Assembly: GCA_018257865.1 (NCBI GenBank)
Contig: JAEUBA010000026.1
Span: forward strand, 62,001 to 126,000
DNA: 64,000 bases
Source: Stereocaulon alpinum
Lineage: Eukaryota; Ascomycota; Lecanoromycetes; Lecanorales; Stereocaulaceae
Reading direction: 5' to 3'
A program made the position numbers and the translations under genes. The notes beneath the pieces were generated by a model, which was not told the DNA's origin, did not search any database, and worked only from the letters and a program-made list of their open reading frames with translations. Shown piece by piece: positions 19,777 through 30,349 of the stretch (within the stretch, counting starts at the first letter, position 1; each line of letters opens with the position of its first letter).

Positions 19777-21036
19777 ATGTCTAGTCAAGCAGAACACCCG
19801 ACTCTGCTCATTCCTGGGCCAATTGAATTCGACGATGCTGTACTGGGTTCTATGAGCCACTTCAGGTACGCCATACATTCGATCTTGACCAGTTTAAACC
19901 AAACTAATTCATCTTAAGCCAGAGTCATGTCGGCCCCCCTTTCGTCGCTACATTCGGCGAGACTCTCACAATGCTTCGCAAGCTCCTACAGTCATCCGAT
20001 CCAGCATCTCAACCATTCATCGTCTCCGGCAGTGGTACACTTGGGTGGGACCTGGTAGCAGCGAACCTAGCAGAGCGGGGTGACGAGGTATTAGTTCTAC
20101 ATACCGGCTACTTTGCAGACTCATTCGCGGACTGCTTTGAGACCTATGGCGTAAAAGCAACTCAATTGAAAGCGCCAATTGGCGATCGACCGCAGCTTCC
20201 GGAGATAGAGAAGGCGTTGAAGGAGAAGAAGTACAAACTGCTTACGGTTACACATGTAGATACTTCTACTGGGGTTCTGAGTGAGATTAAAGCGTTGTCG
20301 GAATTGGTACATCGGGTCAGCCCTGAAACTCTCGTCATCGTCGATGGTGTCTGCAGTGTGGGATGCGAAGAGATATGTTTCGACGAGTGGAAACTTGATG
20401 CTGTCTTGACAGCTAGCCAGAAAGCTATCGGTTGCCCACCAGGCCTGTCAATATCCATGTACTCTGGGCGAGCAATGGAGCTTTTCAAGAGTAGGAAAAC
20501 GCCGCCATCATCATACTTTGCCTCTTTCAAGAATTGGTTGCCAAGTACGTATTTCACTTTACACATCCCCGGACCCCACTAATTGTTACAAAGTCATGCA
20601 AAACTATGAAGCCAAAAAGCCCTCATATTTTGCAACGCCTCCTACTCAACTCATCAATGCTCTCCACACAGCCCTAACTCAAATCCTCTCCGGTTCCCTC
20701 AACGAGCGCTTCTCCGCTCACCGTGAAGCATCTAAGCGGATAAAGGACACCGTCACGTCTTATGGCCTGAAGCAACTAGCAACAAAACCGGAGAATCAAG
20801 CCAACGGTATGACGGCAATGTACCTACCCAACGAGATCAAAGCGCCAGAAATCCTGCCAAACATCCTCAAACGAGGTGTCATTTTCGCAGGTGGGTTACA
20901 CAAAGAGATTGCAGCCAAGTATATACGATTCGGACATATGGGTGTCAGTGTGACAGATCCCAAGAGAGACGATATTCAGAAGGCATTGAATGTATTGAAG
21001 GAGGGATTGAGTGATGTTGGGTATAAAGCTGGATAG
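19777..21036 (+). CDS. AGX1: Alanine:glyoxylate aminotransferase
   Basis: Three exons, 19777-19865, 19919-20544 and 20594-21036, encode 385 residues; introns are 53 and 49 bp with donors GTACGC and GTACGT and ACTAAT branch sequences. Class V, PLP-dependent enzyme that transfers the amino group of alanine to glyoxylate, giving glycine and pyruvate. Landmarks: LLIPGPIEF near the N-terminus, the SGSGTLGWD loop, DGVCSVGCEEI with the PLP-binding Asp, and TASQKAIGCPPG with the Schiff-base Lys near residue 197; FGHMGVSV near the end. Junctions restore HFSQSHVG and NWLPIMQNYE as in relatives. The ATG at 19777 matches the usual cytosolic start; a longer mitochondrial form is possible. It has no obvious PTS1. 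Confidence 0.93.
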
Positions 21037-21214
21037 ATAGGGCATATAGCCGCTACAAAAGCATTCTGTGATTCAAATGGACGTCGACGATGGGTCAAGA
21101 AGCTGCACTGCAATCCCTTTCGCAAGCAAATAAAAGTATCCATACTGAAAGCGTCCGCTCAATGGAATATTAAGGGTTCGGCAATCTGGAGTCCAACCCC
21201 TCAACCATCCATAT

Positions 21215-21360
21215 CATAGGGCTGAAGCCCGTGGTCCCTTGGAGATCCCCCTAAAGCTGGCCTCCTAGACGACGACGTAGCTGGTCGAGATCCGCCGGAT
21301 CGGCGCTTGGAAGGATAGTTCTAGCGCTCTTTCTAGGGGTCTACGGGCTTCAGCCCTGTG
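21215..21360. repeat. Short inverted-repeat (MITE-like) element
   Basis: A 25-bp terminal inverted repeat with about 3 mismatches: CATAGGGCTGAAGCCCGT at 21215 and its reverse complement (ACGGGCTTCAGCCCTGTG) ending at 21360. The 146 bp between outer ends has no coding capacity. No clear target-site duplication is visible. It lies between AGX1 and the inositol transporter. Could be a MITE or a stem-loop in the AGX1 3' region. Confidence 0.55.
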
Positions 21361-21553
21361 AGTGATTGATTAAGGGGTTAGTGCGGTATTACGGTACCTA
21401 GGGTTTACAGCCTCCAACTCCTCTCCAACGTCACGTTCACCTTCGCTTTCCAACCATAAATGGTCACGCTACCTCGCCATCCTCCTCCCTGCCAGTCAGT
21501 ATGTCTCTGACACTGCAACCACGGCGAACTACTCCAATCTCGAGCAGTACGAA

Positions 21554-23210
21554 ATGGTGGACAGAGATGAAGCTAATGCCCCCCTGATCGAGGCCCGCGA
21601 GCATACAACTTTGGAAGATGATGGGCATAGGATCGCGCAGGAGAGCGAGACTACGTCGCCGAGCGCGTTTATATGGGCTCTGACGTTCGCTGCTGGTATT
21701 TCTGGATTGTTGTTTGGGTATGATACTGGGGTCATATCTTCGACTCTTGTTTCTATTGGGGAGGACCTCGGACATCCGCTCAGTACTCTCGACAAAAGCC
21801 TTATCACTTCCTGTACGAGTCTTGGCGCACTGGTCGCAAGCCCTGTTACTGGTTACCTAGCAGACAGGTTTGGACGGAGAGGAATGGTACTGGTGGCAGA
21901 CGTTCTGTTCATTGCTGGAGCATTGGGACAGGCTGTAACTACGAGCGTTGCGGGGATGGTTGTAGGAAGGACTGTTGTAGGCTTTGCGGTCGGTGGAGCT
22001 AGTCTGGTCGTTCCGCTATACATCTCTGAGCTCTCCCCTTCGGCCTTTCGTGGAAGGCTCGTCACACTAAGCATCTTGTTTATCACTCTCGGTCAGGTGG
22101 TAGCGTACTTCATTGGCTATGTGCTGTCGATGAATAGGGACGGATGGAGGTGGATGGTCGGTCTCGGAGCTGTACCCGCTGTGCTGCAATTCTTCTTGAT
22201 GCTTCTGCTGCCAGAGAGTCCGAGATGGCTTGTCAAGGCAGATAAGACCCTAGAGGCGCGTAAGATCCTGAGGAAGGTTTACGCCGCCAAAGAAGATACT
22301 GTCGTCGATGAAGTCCTGCGGGCTATCAAGACGGAAATAGCAGAAGAGGAGGCCACTAAGGACGATGTCTCCACAGCTGTGGGTGGTAACAGAGCCCAAG
22401 TATGGTTCACGAGCGTACGCAACAAATCTGCGGAAATGTTTCATGTCGGAATAAATAGGAGAGCTTTGACAATCGCCTGCTTGCTGCAGGGCTTACAACA
22501 ACTTTGTGGCTTTGTAAGCTTTCGACCCGACTCAATGTGCTGGTGTGCCAGCTAACATCTCATAGAATTCCCTGATGTACTTCTCTGCCACGATCTTCTC
22601 ACTCTTAGGCTTCTACTCACCAATCCTGACGTCGCTATCAATAGCGGTGACGAATTTCATCTGCACGCTGATCGCACTCCTGATCATCGACCGTGTCGGT
22701 CGCCGCCGCATCGTGCTGCTTTCGGTACCAGTAATGATTGCTGGTCTGGTTGCTTGCTCGATTGCTTACGAGTGTCTCGGCCGTCCAACTCTACGTGCCG
22801 AGCCTTCCAATAGCACCGTGGACCCCAATGTACAAAGTCCCTGGGCTGTAGTCATCCTTATCGCTATGATTGTTTATGTCTGTGGATACGCCATAGGTAT
22901 TGGCAACATAGCCTGGCAACAGAGCGAGCTATTCCCACTCTCTGTTCGATCACTTGGGTCTGGCTTGGCCACTGCAACCAATTGGGGGAGCAATCTCATT
23001 GTCGGTCTGACTTTCTTGCCAATGATGGAATATCTCACGCCGGCTTGGACTTTCGCGGTGTACGCACTCATCTGTACTATCGGCTGGATCTGCGCTTGGA
23101 GAATCTACCCGGAGACTAAAGGCATGGGCTTGGAAGATGTGCGACTCCTTCTAAAAGAATCCTATGGCGTCCAAGAAAGTTTGAGAAGAGCGAAGATCAG
23201 GGATACATAG
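21554..23210 (+). CDS. MFS sugar/myo-inositol transporter
   Basis: Two exons, 21554-22513 and 22566-23210, encode 534 residues; the 52 bp intron has donor GTAAGC, branch GCTAAC and acceptor CATAG and restores CGF-NSLMYFSATIF. Twelve hydrophobic segments. Sugar-porter signatures: GLLFGYDTGVISSTL in TM1, DRFGRRG after TM2, VPLYISELSPSAFRGR, PESPRWLVK, DRVGRRR, and PETKGMGLEDV at the end. GYDTGVISSTLV and the NSLMYFSATIF stretch are closest to the inositol (ITR1/2-like) branch, proton-coupled uptake at the plasma membrane. The substrate is inferred and could be another polyol or sugar. Confidence 0.88.
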
Positions 23211-23703
23211 GCTGGAGATAGCATTTTAGTGTCTTGAAGTAGAACCTTCAGCAGCGAAGTCAATGCAAGCTTCCTATTGAGGTCCTACTTCCCCTTCCAA
23301 ACATCAGCGAACATATGCTGAGGGCCACGTGGTTTGAGCTGAACATGTCATTTCCTACTCACATAGGTAATCAGGATGCACCACTAGAGCAATTAGGCAC
23401 ATAGATAGACAACCGGTCCTCGAATGAAGCCTCGACATGGTGAAACTATGTGTTCGCTTACAACGGAATACCTCCATTGATGTTGGATCGAAGCTCTGGG
23501 TGGGGAAATTACGCTTCTTGTACGGTTACATGTCATCGCATCACCCTCTCGCGTCCTAAGAGATAGATCTAATGGGAGATGATGGCTACTTGGAGACATC
23601 GAGTCGGCAAAATCATTACGAAATAGATATTATCCTTATTCACGTTAAATTAATTAACACATCGTTCGAGCGCAAGAGCCAGCAGCAAGCACGTCGAGAT
23701 AAC
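23211..23703. other. Intergenic, convergent 3' ends
   Basis: 493 bp between the transporter (plus) and the large helical protein (minus). No gene or repeat seen. Confidence 0.5.
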
Positions 23704-26700
23704 CTATCCTTCCATCTCAAAAGCAGCTCCATGAGCATTGAAAGAGTCCATCCACACATCACACATATCTCCAGCGGCCTGCCATCCATGGGCAATCTCA
23801 TCCAGGTCCTGCCTCTCCAATTCCTTCTCAATATTGACAGGGGACTGGTCCGATCGCTTAGCAGCAAGATCGAGCACCAAATTGAGATTTTGAAAATCGT
23901 CCATCCGCTGCTGGGTCTCCCTCAAGTGCACCAGCAGATCCGAGCCAAACTTGATAGTCTCGCGGAATGATTCGTCAATGACATCCAGAGCAGCGATCGC
24001 AGTAGTCAAGGACTGGCGAGCCAAGTTGAGGCTTACCATGCTGTTTTGGAATTCATCCCAGTTCATACTGCTGTAGAACGTTTTGAAGGTTCTCGAAATG
24101 GAGAATCCATCGACGCCACCTGCAGCGCTGGCTACGGCACTGGCAGCTTTGAGGGCAATAGCAGGGCCTGCGACTACAGCGAGGCTGGCAGCGGCACTGA
24201 TGAAGAGCAAAGCAGCGCCATCGGCCGCAAGTTGGAAGATCCATTCATCGACGACCTTTTTCTTGCTGTCGATGAGATCATCAATGGGCTTGATCTTTTC
24301 TTGAAAGGCCTTGCGATTCTGCTTAATGCTCTTGAGCATTTCCCGAAATTCGATGTGCTTTATCTCAAGTCCATCATGAGCTACCGAGAGGTGGCGGGTG
24401 ACGTCTATCAAAGCCAATTTGGTGCCGGCAGAGAAGGTATCCCATCTTAGTCTGCCGGCCTGAAGTTTCTTGACGCGCAAATTTTGCATAGATGCCATAC
24501 TCTGGAGGGTATTGAGGGCGCGGTGCGTCAACCGATAGCTTTCAACGTACTTTGCTAGCGTTTCGTGGGTAACCATCTGCAGTGACTGCGGTGTGCTTGC
24601 TTCGTCATGAGCTTTGATAATCTGCACATTGGGAAGACTCAGGATCTTGTTGATGCTGTCAAAGAATTTGTCTGTTTCCTTGGCGCCATTCTTCAAGTTC
24701 ACTGCAAGGACAGGATGTACTCTGAGTGCGTGGTAGAGCGTTGGCTTCAGATCACGGCCTTGCGTATTGTCCTGCTCGAGAACTTCCTCTGCGACTTTTT
24801 CAAGACGAAGAGACATGGTTGACGATACCATGGCGGACGGTATCATTGTGGCGGCTTGTGTGACTATCTGAGAGATTTGACTCTCTTTAGAGCCGATGGG
24901 TACCCCAAATATCAACAAGACCTCCGTGGCGTTCTCCACCAGACTGGGCCATTGAATCGTGAAGATCGTATCGGCGTAAAAGACGACGTCTTCTTCCATC
25001 TGGTCCTGGATCATCTTGAGAGTGCTATAGACCCTTCCAAACATCATGCTAATTCGCTGTACCAAGTTCATCCATGTCAAATGTTGATCCTGGTACGCGA
25101 AGCCGCTATTGCAAAGCTTCTTCAAGCGAGCCACTCTTTCCTCGTACGGACGCCTGGCATTCGCGTGGTCTTGCCTAATCCCTTCCGCCTGTTCCTCAGC
25201 CCATCTAAAGACTGCTTCTTTCCCCTCCAGCATTGTCCAAAAAGGTATCTTATTCTTGAGATTGTACAACTTGCCCCAATCTTGGTCATCTATGGCGGCC
25301 ATCTGGGATTCAGTTTCTCTTATTTGAGCATTGAGTTTCAGTTGGGCATCAGAGACAGCGTGATTAACGGTCGTGAACGCGTTATTCAGCTTTGCAATAA
25401 CATTTGTCGCCGTGTTGCAGAGAACAATCGCAGAGTTAACGTATGGCTTCGCTTGAGCAATCCTCTGCTCGTCCGAAATCGTAGTAGTTGTATCCTTGGA
25501 CCATTCATCCATCAGCTTTGCAAGCTCGATTGTCTTCTCGACGACTTCAATCGACACGTTCTTAGCTCCAAGCATGAGGATATCTCCGGCCAATCTTCCA
25601 ACGGGTGCAAGCAGACCCTTGCTATCAGCGGCCTGCACCAACAGCTCTTTCAGCTCGCCACTATACCACACCGACATTCCGGACTTGATAGCGTCGATGT
25701 TGAACCATCGCCCGGACCGAAGTTGCGTTTCAGCCTCATCTAATGCTGGCACGTCTAAGACTACGGTTGCAGCTTCCATGTGCGACAGAGAAAGTGCCAA
25801 GTCTCCCTCATCCAAAGCATCGTTGGCCCGTTGAACGTGCAAAGCGAAAGCGTTTTGGGTGAGGACCTCAATCTTGGTAAGCATGTTGAAAGAAACCGGT
25901 TCATCATTTGCAGGCACGCCACTGTGTTGAGTCTCCTGTGTGTCTGAGTGGCTGACAATGCTTATATCATTGCGGTTGACTCCATCTTCGAGCGAACTTT
26001 GGTCGATCCTAACCACTTTTGTGGCGAAAGGTACCTCTGCATCAATCCTGATGGCATCGAACATCACGTTTAGAGAGATGTCTGGCTGTTGAACCATTGC
26101 CGCGCTCTCTTGATCGAAATTTGGAAGTTCAACTTCCGAAAGATAGATGCCTTGCGAATTGAGCATATCGAGGTAACCTTGAGCCGCGTCTTTGAGCTCT
26201 TTCGCTGCGTCTTCAGCCGTTTCCAGTGCAATTTCACTGAACAGACTCTCATAGAAATCGTCCAACAATTCTTCACTGGTGTTTCTAGCAAGATTTTCGG
26301 ATCCGTTGCTCATACGACCCCAGAACATGTTCAAAGCCTGATACTGGGTATTCAAGTTGTCGAATTGCGGAATGATTTTCTTCAGCTGGTCAATAGAAGT
26401 CTTGAGATCACTCACTTCGGCCACCGTTTTAGCAATTTCGCGTTCTTGATCTTCTGCCTCACTTTCATAAATTTTTGCTGTGATAAAGGCGCCGGCAAAC
26501 AAAAACCCGCAAAAAATAGCGACTGGTGCCAAGGGTGTTGCCATGCATAGCATAATCAAAACAAAAGCTAGGAGGGCGAGTGCGTCAGCGTTGACCTCTC
26601 TAGAAAATGTAGTGAAGGGAATTACGCTTACACACAAGCATGACAATTGTCATCCACATCTCAACGTTTTTGATGGTTTTCAGAGCTTCCTCTTTCTTAG

Positions 26701-28458
26701 TCAGCACCGCTTGTAGCTCTACCAACTTGCTCTCCATTGTCTTCTGAATGGCGTGCAACTCGATCCCAACGCCTTGGAGTGATGAAGTCATGGAGGCTAT
26801 GGTTCCCTGCGCATTAGTAGAGGCTTTGTTGAGCGCCACAGCCCATTTCATGGCCATCCGAAGGGACTCATCGCATGCTTTCTTCTTGATCTGTTTTCTC
26901 TTCGCTTTGTCTGTCTCTTTTTCATAGTTTTCTGATGCACGCTTCATGCGCTTTACCAACGTTTGATGCATGCCTGTGAATTGCAAGATCTTAGTAACAA
27001 GGGGCATGAGCTGCGTTTGGGTGTCAACGTATTGGCCACGGAGTGCTTTTGTAAGGGTGTGGAGGTCAAGCATAGACCCTGGCGAAGCTACACCAATGTG
27101 TGTCACATCGTCACACTTAATGAGATGCTCCCACGCCTTATCCTCAACAGCGCGGTCCTCTTCGGTAATCGCGGTTGCAACCTTCCGCCGCCACAGCGAG
27201 CCCTCACGAATTGCTACGAGACCTTCTTCATTTGCTGATAGTCCACTGATTGCCGCATGCTGGACAGTCTTGTCGGCAATGGAGATCTTTCGACGGTCAG
27301 ATCCATCGATGGAGATATTCCATGAGTGGGATGTCTCGTCAAGACCAAAGAGTTTGCCGGCATAATAAGATACGCTCTTCCATTTGGGCATGATCTTCTC
27401 CTTGGCTTTGTCGTTGAGCGCAACAGGCTCGAACACGCCATTGTCGCCTAGATCATTTCCTGTGAACACACTCATGGCGCCTTCCCGATCAACAGCATAC
27501 AGAGAAAAGGTGGCTGGGGAGCCCGCAGTGCCTCCACCCAGGTGTGGAGCAACAGAGCGTAGATCATGCTGTGGCAAACATTTGTCACCAACCTTACTCC
27601 AACCATCCTGAAAGAGCTTTGGCCAGTTGTTGCGCGCCTCAGCACGAGTATCATCGTTCATATCCCTCGCAACCTTTTTCCAGAGCGCTTGCCCAATGCT
27701 GAGGAAGAACGAACCGTGATAGGGGAACATGTGAATTGCAGCGTCTTGACTAGTATCCACCTCAGCTGGGAGATTGTCAAAATGTGCCCAAGCCTCAGAC
27801 ATGGATTCGACGTTATCGGATTTGGAAACATTCTTGCTCAAGTACCGTACAGTTCTACCGGAAAGACCGACAATGGGCGAGATGTTGAGCATCACATTGT
27901 ACTTGTCTAGCTTTGGCTGGGACTGCTTATCATCAGGACAAACGATCTCGCTTGTGGGTTAGATTTGGCCTTACCAACAATTCATCGAATCCGTTCAAAA
28001 TGGGTGTGGCAGCACTGGTCATAGTCCTCATGGCAAGAGGGTTACTTTTGTGTCCCTTCAAGAAATCCGAGATTTCTTTCAATGCAGCGGCCTGTTCTGC
28101 CTTCTTCTTTTCCTCGGTGTCGCCGTCTGGAGTCTGCGGCGCCATGACACGGCCATTGAGGCTCTCGGTCTGAGATTGTGTGGCAACTTTTGAAACTTGC
28201 TTAGACTGGTCTTCATTGGCAGCCCTTTGCTCTTTAAGCAGTTCCAGAGTACTATCCACTGAGCTTTTGACCTATACTTGGTCAGAAGATTTGACCGTAT
28301 ATGACACGTTAATGAGAGCTTCATACCTGCTCAAACATGACCTCGTTCTGGGCAATGATAGCAGGGTCATCGGTGCGGTTGTCCTCTCGCCGTACCTCTG
28401 TGACAACCTCATTGGTGACGATGTCAATCAAGGAACCCAATTGATAGGTGGAGAGCAT
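23704..28458 (-). CDS. Large helical protein with hydrophobic hairpins, alpha-pore-forming-toxin-like
   Basis: Four exons, 28458-28327, 28271-27975, 27910-26632 and 26567-23704, encode 1,523 residues; introns 55, 64 and 64 bp with donors GTATGA, GTAAGG and GTAAGC. No signal peptide. Residues about 1-220 are polar and helical; about 270-385 look beta-rich with Trp/Gly repeats, perhaps propeller-like. From about 430 on the protein is long amphipathic helices. Two hydrophobic hairpins occur: about 561-603 (split by the last intron, which restores it) and about 1348-1389 (Ala/Leu/Val/Ile-rich). Each sits between long helices, as in the ClyA/HBL/Cry6/XaxA alpha-helical pore-forming fold. Trp-containing segments (NMFWGRM, TWMNLV, CDVWMDSF) suggest up to three related modules, the middle one without a hydrophobic tongue. 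Family and function are inferred from pattern only; a structural or membrane-shaping role is the alternative. Confidence 0.7.
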
Positions 28459-29469
28459 CTTGAAGTGCTGGTAAGACCAAGTGATGAGGGATGCTATGAA
28501 TCAGAGTAGGATACAGTATTGCAGCACAAGTCAAAGTTTAGAAGGCTTGAAGAATCTCTCTCTGGGAGGATCTTCGAGGACTTTAAATATTGGGTTGCCG
28601 GCAAGAACCGTGGCCCAAATTCGTCGAGGCTACTCCAAGAATGACTACGTCCACTCTGAGGGGCCGGATAACAATTCGAGATAGGCATGTATTCGCGCTA
28701 ACTTGCAAAACGTTCTGGCCAAAATCGAAGCTCTTCCATCTTGATTTGTTTTGCTCCACCGCAACGCAACGTCAAGCGCCCGGGACTTGTTGACAAGTGC
28801 TTAATGACCACTCAGACACGGAGACCGATACTGTGATTCGCCCCCTGTTCGTCCTCTTCGTCCATGATCTCCGTATCTCTACAGTTGTGGAAGATGTGCC
28901 GGTCAACTTCGACGTATCCAGATTAGCTGACGAAGACATTGGAGGGTGAGGAGTGTGTTACGGCTGTAACAGACAGCTGAAGAGGATTTGAACTGGTACT
29001 TTGCTCGCTAAACCCAGGAAGAATCCTTGCTGTGAGCGCCACAGGTTCACGATGAAGCTGAATGACCCTTACCCATCACAACTAGCCTGTAACAGCGGAA
29101 CACTGTGTCCCAAAATAGGCTAAAGCCAAGTGCCACATGTTCTGTGACAGCGCCAAACGCCCAAAGCGCACAAACATCCAAATTGATGCCGAGACCCATT
29201 AGCCATAATCGTTAGCAGTCACTACTTCCCTCTTAGAGCTTCAGGTTCACACTCTTGTGACAAAGGGCGTCAAGCAAGTGCGCCACTGGTCATGCACAGA
29301 GCTGAAAGCTCCGAACGAGAGGGGGGCCAAGTTAATGCCCACTTTCCTTTCTCACTTTGATAGTTCTGGAATTAAGATCGACACCATCTAGACTCTAGTG
29401 GTTGCTAGTGTCTCGTCCGGTTCAAGACTTCGACTGGACTACCAGCCATTAGAACCTCGTAAGTTAGTG
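28459..29469. other. Gene-free stretch upstream of the large helical gene
   Basis: About 1 kb with no protein-like frame. It must contain the promoter of the gene starting at 28458. Confidence 0.5.
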
Positions 29470-29496
29470 GGTCCATTTTGGGTTCCAAAATGGACC
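29470..29496. repeat. Perfect 12-bp-arm hairpin
   Basis: GGTCCATTTTGG at 29470-29481 and its exact reverse complement at 29485-29496, loop GTT. It lies 25 bp outside the left inverted repeat of the next element and may mark that element's true outer edge. Confidence 0.7.
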
Positions 29497-29521
29497 TTCT
29501 GAACCATAAAGAGCCTTGCGC

Positions 29522-30349
29522 TACGGTGTCCCGGGATAACCAATTGGTCACATCAAATATTTTGAACATTTATTTCTGAAAACCTAATCCACCGCATTTG
29601 CAACTATCAACAATTCATCAACTACACCACCACCAGCTAGCCAATCACCTACAGCGCGCACCATATAGCTTGTCTAATAGTACTCCATCGAATTCCTGCC
29701 TCTTATCCTAATGGCGCCGCGCAGAATTGATCTGGACCCCCACCGAGAATCGATCCTTGATACCTATAATGGGGGTGCTACTGCTGAAGATGTCCTCGCC
29801 CAGGTGCATGGACACTACCCTATAGTCAGTATAAAGATACTACAGAGGCGCCACTGACGTATGAGGACTCCTGTAGCAATGCGCATACATATGCTTTTGT
29901 AGGTGCACATCATAGGCGGGCCTTCCCCACCGCCAGCTGGAGCGGAGACCTGGACCATGCGATAGCGGGGTGGAATCGCAACCCGCCCAGCCACTCGCAG
30001 ACGTAGGATAGTATGTAGAAGGAGGGCGGGAGGCTGGTAGGAGGTTATCTTGCCTGTAGGGAGCAGTCAGCGCAGTCTACTATATATTGTTGGTGGAGAT
30101 GATATGAGCATTTCACCTATTTCCGGCGGCGATATGTACGGTGGCGGGAGACGACGGCGTATAGTTCTGACCACCAGCAATGGTTTATTGCGTATAGAAA
30201 CAACTATTTGAGTCACGTAATAGACAGTCAATAGCCGGTGGTGGTGTAGTTGCTGGATTAATGAGAATTGCAAATGCGGTGGATTAGGTTTTCAGAAATA
30301 AAAGTTCAAAATATTTGATGTGACCAATTGGTTATCCCGGGACACCGTA
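29522..30349 (+). mobile_element. DNA transposon remnant with long terminal inverted repeats
   Basis: The outer 82 bp are a nearly perfect inverted repeat: 29522-29603 (starting TACGGTGTCCCGGGATAACC) against 30268-30349, one mismatch. A weaker match goes on inward to about 112 bp (CAACTACACCACCACC on both sides). The element is 828 bp. TGCGC stands directly outside each end (29517-29521 and 30350-30354) as a possible 5-bp target duplication, though weaker symmetry also goes on outside. A 48-codon frame (29711-29857) starts MAPRRIDLDPHRESILDTY and resembles helix-turn-helix N-termini of fungal transposon-linked proteins. The internal length is too short for a full transposase, so it is non-autonomous. 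Superfamily not assigned. Confidence 0.75.
29711..29857 (+). pseudogene. Truncated helix-turn-helix-like frame inside the inverted-repeat element
   Basis: 48 codons ending in TGA. The N-terminal sequence (MAPRRIDLDPH, then SILDTYNGGATAEDVLAQV) has the spacing of a DNA-binding helix-turn-helix, as in Clr5-like fungal domains. It stops before a whole domain would end, so it is read as a remnant of the element's DNA-binding protein. Inference only. Confidence 0.4.

Noticed and set aside
26600..26635. Very short intron (about 34-38 bp) in the large helical gene
   Set aside because: Shorter than any other intron in the window; the 64 bp alternative has better donor and branch signals and keeps the membrane segment continuous.
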